Made by a program: the position numbers and the translations under genes. Below are positions 5,919 to 6,233 of a stretch of 6,233 bases of DNA, in pieces. Positions within the stretch are counted from its first letter, which is position 1. Each line of letters starts with the position of its first letter. The stretch spans positions 1 to 6,233 of the forward strand of contig DUVO01000132.1 of the NCBI GenBank assembly GCA_012841005.1. The letters run 5' to 3'. Source of the stretch: Bacillota bacterium. Lineage in GTDB: Bacteria > Bacillota > DTU030. A model generated the notes under the pieces. It saw only the letters and a program-made list of their open reading frames with translations. It had not been told where the DNA came from and did no database searches.

Positions 5919-6233
5919 TTATTCCTTCCAGCCCAGAAAGCGCCTTTCCAGGTAGGCGACCAGCTGGTACAGGAGAGCGGCGGTGATGATCAGGATCACC
6001 ACGCTGGTCATGGCCAGGTGCAGTTGAAAGACCTGCTGCCCGTAAATGATCAGGTAGCCGAGGCCGGCCCGGGCCACGAGGAATTCCCCCACAATCACCC
6101 CGACAAAGGCCATTCCCACATTGACCTTCAGGGCGGCCATCATGGTGGGAACACTGGCCGGTAGGACCACCTTCTGCAGCACCTGGAATCTGTTGGCCCC
6201 AAAGGTACGGACCAGCTTGATCTTGTTCGGATC
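5919..6233 (-). CDS. ABC transporter permease, SsuC/TauC/NrtB type, C-terminal part (runs off right edge)
   Basis: The minus-strand frame is open from the window edge to a stop at 5921-5919, giving 104 residues of an inner-membrane permease; complete proteins are about 250-280 residues. An EAA-type loop that contacts the ATPase is visible as VRTFGANRFQVLQKVVLP (8-25), followed by hydrophobic segments around 38-62 and 72-95 and a charged tail ERRFLGWKE. The pattern fits binding-protein-dependent permeases of the nitrate/sulfonate/taurine family, which also includes transporters for thiamine precursors and other small molecules. The substrate cannot be told from this part. A GTG at 6182 is in frame but falls inside the EAA loop, so it is not the true start. 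The gene converges with argH, with a shared terminator 42 bases beyond its stop. Confidence 0.9.
   Translation of the reverse strand, partial: DPNKIKLVRTFGANRFQVLQKVVLPASVPTMMAALKVNVGMAFVGVIVGEFLVARAGLGYLIIYGQQVFQLHLAMTSVVILIITAALLYQLVAYLERRFLGWKE

Noticed and set aside
1..6233. Search for a novel multi-gene system, CRISPR array, insertion sequence, tRNA or attachment site
   Set aside because: All sizeable open frames are assigned to known families with normal lengths; no spaced direct repeats, transposase motifs, terminal inverted repeats or cloverleaf sequence were seen.

Overview
This window looks like ordinary chromosome from a moderately GC-rich, low-taxonomic-ambiguity Firmicute. The evidence is strong purine-rich ribosome binding sites of the GGGAGG type, frequent GTG starts, sigma-A type promoters with 17-base spacers, a PerR-type peroxide regulator, a small rubredoxin-like protein and an arginine cluster. 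The overall style fits anaerobic thermophilic clostridia such as Moorella and its relatives. That placement is inference, since no 16S or other marker gene is present.

Layout from left to right. Positions 1-105 (minus strand) hold the first 35 codons of a lipoate-protein ligase, running off the left edge. It is divergent from perR (362-781, plus), a Fur-family peroxide sensor with all the PerR metal ligands. perR is followed three bases later by a 35-residue rubredoxin-like zinc-ribbon gene (785-892), and the pair ends at an intrinsic terminator (940-965). Then come the last three steps of arginine synthesis: argF (1035-2036, ornithine carbamoyltransferase), argG (3080-4288, argininosuccinate synthase) and argH (4471-5865, argininosuccinate lyase). 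A UPF0173 metallo-beta-lactamase-fold hydrolase (2247-2930) sits between argF and argG. The right end (5919-6233, minus) is the C-terminal third of an ABC-transporter permease of the SsuC/TauC type, convergent with argH. The two share a terminator hairpin whose loop contains the argH stop codon.

How the genes work together. ArgF, ArgG and ArgH convert ornithine to citrulline, argininosuccinate and finally arginine plus fumarate. argF and argG do not look like one tight operon: each has its own promoter, and both promoters carry matching pairs of ARG-box-like sites centred 20 bp apart over the -35 and -10 elements, which suggests shared control by an ArgR/AhrC repressor. argH has only a candidate extended -10 and no clear box. 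PerR probably represses itself through a Per-box-like palindrome over its own -10, and the small rubredoxin-like gene would be co-expressed under oxidative stress.

I see no mobile element, CRISPR array, rRNA or tRNA. I do not see a new defence or biosynthetic system. The points most worth checking are the paired ARG boxes, the tiny PerR-coupled zinc ribbon, a Trp-to-Arg change in a conserved ArgF motif, the look-alike hairpins after argF and argG, and the stop-in-loop bidirectional terminator.
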